NCBI RefSeq assembly: GCF_008831285.2
Contig: NC_045138.2
Location: 13,280,571 to 13,344,570 of the forward strand
Length of the DNA stretch: 64,000 nucleotides
Direction: 5' to 3'
Source: Nymphaea colorata
Taxonomy: Eukaryota > Streptophyta > Magnoliopsida > Nymphaeales > Nymphaeaceae
The notes below the pieces were generated by a model. That model was not told where the DNA came from. It saw nothing but the letters and a program-made list of their open reading frames with translations, and did not search any database. The position numbers and the translations under genes are program-made. Shown here one piece after another: positions 61,892 through 64,000 of this stretch (positions are counted from its first letter, which is position 1; every line of letters begins with the position of its first letter).

Positions 61892-64000
61892 CTAGAAAAC
61901 TTCCAGGGCATCATAATGCCCGTATCCATGAAACAATACCGTTATCGGGCTGTTTCCTTTACGGTATTCCTGTCCGTAGCTTGCGATGCTTACCAAGTCC
62001 CCCGAGCTCCCGTCCATCATGAACACTGATATCGGCTTCCTGCACTCACATAATTTAATTCCCCGGCAAAATTTCAGTAAAAGACAATATGAGTTACATA
62101 TTATATTTTATGACTTGCTCATTAAACAACCCAACCTTATACCGCCGATCGGCAATCATCAAGAATGGTTCCCCCTAAATTGCAGCAGCTAACAACTAAA
62201 TAAGTAATTTTAGAAGATTTAGAGTTGAACTCACTGAAGAACATGAGAAGCCATCAATAGTTCAGGTTCTCCACCCCAGGCATGTGGCTGCTGGATATTC
62301 TTCACATAAGACTCAAAATCTCCCTCAATGAACCTATAGAGAATGAGTAATAAAATTAAAAGAAACGAAATAAAATCTCTTCTACCATGTACAAAGTAGA
62401 ACATCTCGACGACTATGAATGAAACTAGGAACTGAAGCTCACCATTCGGTTTCTTCACGCCTCTTCAAGAGCTCATTTGCTACCTATTCACGGAAATGGT
62501 ATTTAATCAGGATCCTTTTCTTCGTTCGAGAAATTAGTAATGTTTAAAATGCCTGTAAGTTGTAAAGGATCGCTAATAGAAAATAAATAGAGCTCTTCGG
62601 AATACTTACTCGAGCCCTTAAATCATCAGCAAGTTCTTTCTGGAGGGCTTCATCTGGAGCTGCTTTTCCATTTCTTAAGCAATCTCCGTACGCCACAGCT
62701 CTGAAGAGACACCTACCATCTCCAGACACACCTAAGAAAACAAACAAATTTTGGGTTACTAAATAAACACATGCAGCTATTACTGCAGATTGCAATGACA
62801 AGAAAAACCAGTGCTCGACCGACGATCCAAGTTCAGAAAACTCAGCCGAGAGAAAACCAGTAGCCCATCTTATTTTCCCCTGAATCGAGGAACAGCAAAG
62901 CATAAGAAGGATTTGAACGCGTCCGGCACGTCCCGAGACGAAGGAAACCATGAGAATCGCGAAAAAGTGGAAATACGCATCTTATCCACGATTAATTTTT
63001 AGGCGGACATGACAAAATCATCAAATTTCAGAGAATAAATTCGGCCGGTTCCAATTGAAAATTGCAACAGGGATTCAGTTTTAGGCAGTAGTTTTGCGCG
63101 ACGCAGTTAAGGCCAAAAGGAATGAAAATACGCGAGCCGCAGAGGAGATGAAGCTCGAGCGGTCTCAGGCTCGTAGGCCATAAAACATGTCAACAATGAG
63201 ATCATCTTTTCTGCAAAAGACGGAATAATGCGCAGAATTTTTTAAGAATAAGCAATGGGAAGGGACTTCTTTCCAAAATAAGCGAAGCACTTTTTCTGCC
63301 CCCAAAGCAGCAGTTTATTGACAATGGATGGCTGGAACAAACAGGGCTATAAAATTGGGCATTCGTTAAACAGAGGACAGCCGAGTGGGAAGGAAAGGCA
63401 GAAGAATCAGTCGAGAATCTTCCGAGTATCTCTGAAAGGAAGAGATGCAGGGTCGTATGCACGTGGACCGGAGTGGGAGAAGGGAAAGAAAGACTGGGAA
63501 AAGAGATCGGACGCGATAAGAGCCGACCACCCACGCGGCCATTTCTGGGATGGCGAAGTCACCGTATTTGCGGCGTGAACGTAATGAAACTCGTAGCTGA
63601 GAGCAGGCGACGATGGCCATGGCCGATGGGGCATGGGAAGGGAATATCGTCATTCCGAGAAATTGCAAGGACAATATAGTCATCTCGGGCGATCTCGAGG
63701 CCCTCGCCTGCCCTTGACTGAGCAACATGGACTTTTCTGCGCCAGTGCTGGCGCTGGCGTCGTCATCCGACGGAGGGAGGGAGGGAGGGCGGGAGAGGAA
63801 GAGGAGCGCGGTTTTGCTTACCGGTAACCTTGTAGGGTGGCGCTTGGGCGAGGTCCGCTGCTGCTGCATGAGGAAGCAACGACGGCGTGGTCGCCCTGTC
63901 GCTCTCCCTCTCGGCGGCCTCGCTCCCACCGGTTTCCTTTTCGGACGAGACGCCATCGTCGCGCCCGTCGATGGGAAGATCGAAGGGCAGGAAGCAGGAG
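61892..64000 (-). CDS. OTU: OTU-domain cysteine protease (deubiquitinase), 5' end beyond the window
   Basis: Minus-strand exons: 63822-64000 (partial), 62610-62731, 62443-62483, 62235-62333, 61892-62039, joined in phase and ending at TAG 61892-61894. About 195 residues are visible. The domain starts at PYKVTG (exon 1 end), then GVSGDGRCLFRAVAYG with the catalytic Cys codon at 62709-62711 and Asp at 62718-62720. ELADDLRARVANELLKRREETEWFIEGDF and AWGGEPELLMASHVLQ follow, then LFHGYGHYDAL with the catalytic His at 61916-61918. The triad is complete. This matches the plant OTU3/OTU4 class, which cleaves ubiquitin chains. The residues before the domain are Ala/Glu/Ser rich; no start codon in this frame lies inside the window. 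An ATG at 63956 opens a different frame (MASRPKRK...) that does not fit exon 2 and is a shadow. It is tail to tail with VPS33. Confidence 0.93.

Noticed and set aside
63366..63956. 196-codon minus-strand frame starting MASRPKRK at the right edge
   Set aside because: Out of phase with the OTU exon that overlaps it; the OTU frame alone splices correctly into the catalytic exon.

Overview
This is nuclear DNA from a land plant, almost certainly a flowering plant. The evidence is an HD2-type histone deacetylase (a plant-specific family), many small exons with GT..AG introns in AT-rich DNA, a plant-type L1 LINE, a Tourist-like MITE and abundant TA/TG/GA microsatellites. Several introns reach 1 to 2.6 kb, which suggests a moderately repeat-rich genome. 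The sequence alone does not name the species. No bacterial or viral genes, CRISPR array or biosynthetic cluster is visible.

Layout from left to right. (1) The last two visible exons of a divergent DEAD-box-like helicase, + strand, end at 2975; the rest lies left of the window or in exons I could not recognise. (2) 3-8.8 kb is a gene-poor stretch with a perfect 50-bp-period duplication and a possible LTR remnant. (3) A tRNA-Leu(UAA), - strand, lies at 8871-8953. (4) A U2AF35 splicing-factor pseudogene that still has its introns lies at 9.2-11.5 kb, + strand. (5) An unassigned GC-richer stretch covers 12.1-13.1 kb. (6) A complete nine-exon HD2 histone deacetylase gene lies at 14157-17957, - strand. 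(7) A two-exon At4g22758-like (DUF7054) gene lies at 21963-22903, - strand. (8) 23-38.6 kb is accessory DNA: a 43-bp minisatellite, a Tourist-like MITE, a decayed LINE and a long region of diverged internal duplications. (9) A complete 22-exon VPS33 gene spans 38691-59029, + strand. (10) The 3' five exons of an OTU-domain deubiquitinase run off the right edge, - strand.

The genes do not form a pathway. They are ordinary housekeeping loci: RNA helicase-like, nucleolar chromatin repression (HD2), endosome-vacuole fusion (VPS33 in HOPS/CORVET) and ubiquitin removal (OTU). Exon models were built by hand from open frames, GT..AG (one GC..AG) junctions, phase continuity and remembered family motifs. 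All exons of HD2, VPS33, DUF7054 and OTU join without a frame break.

I found no convincing undescribed system. The best second-look items are the intron-bearing U2AF35 pseudogene, the GC-AG intron in VPS33, the acidic decapeptide-repeat reading frame at 36.4-37.1 kb, and several young or diverged tandem duplications.
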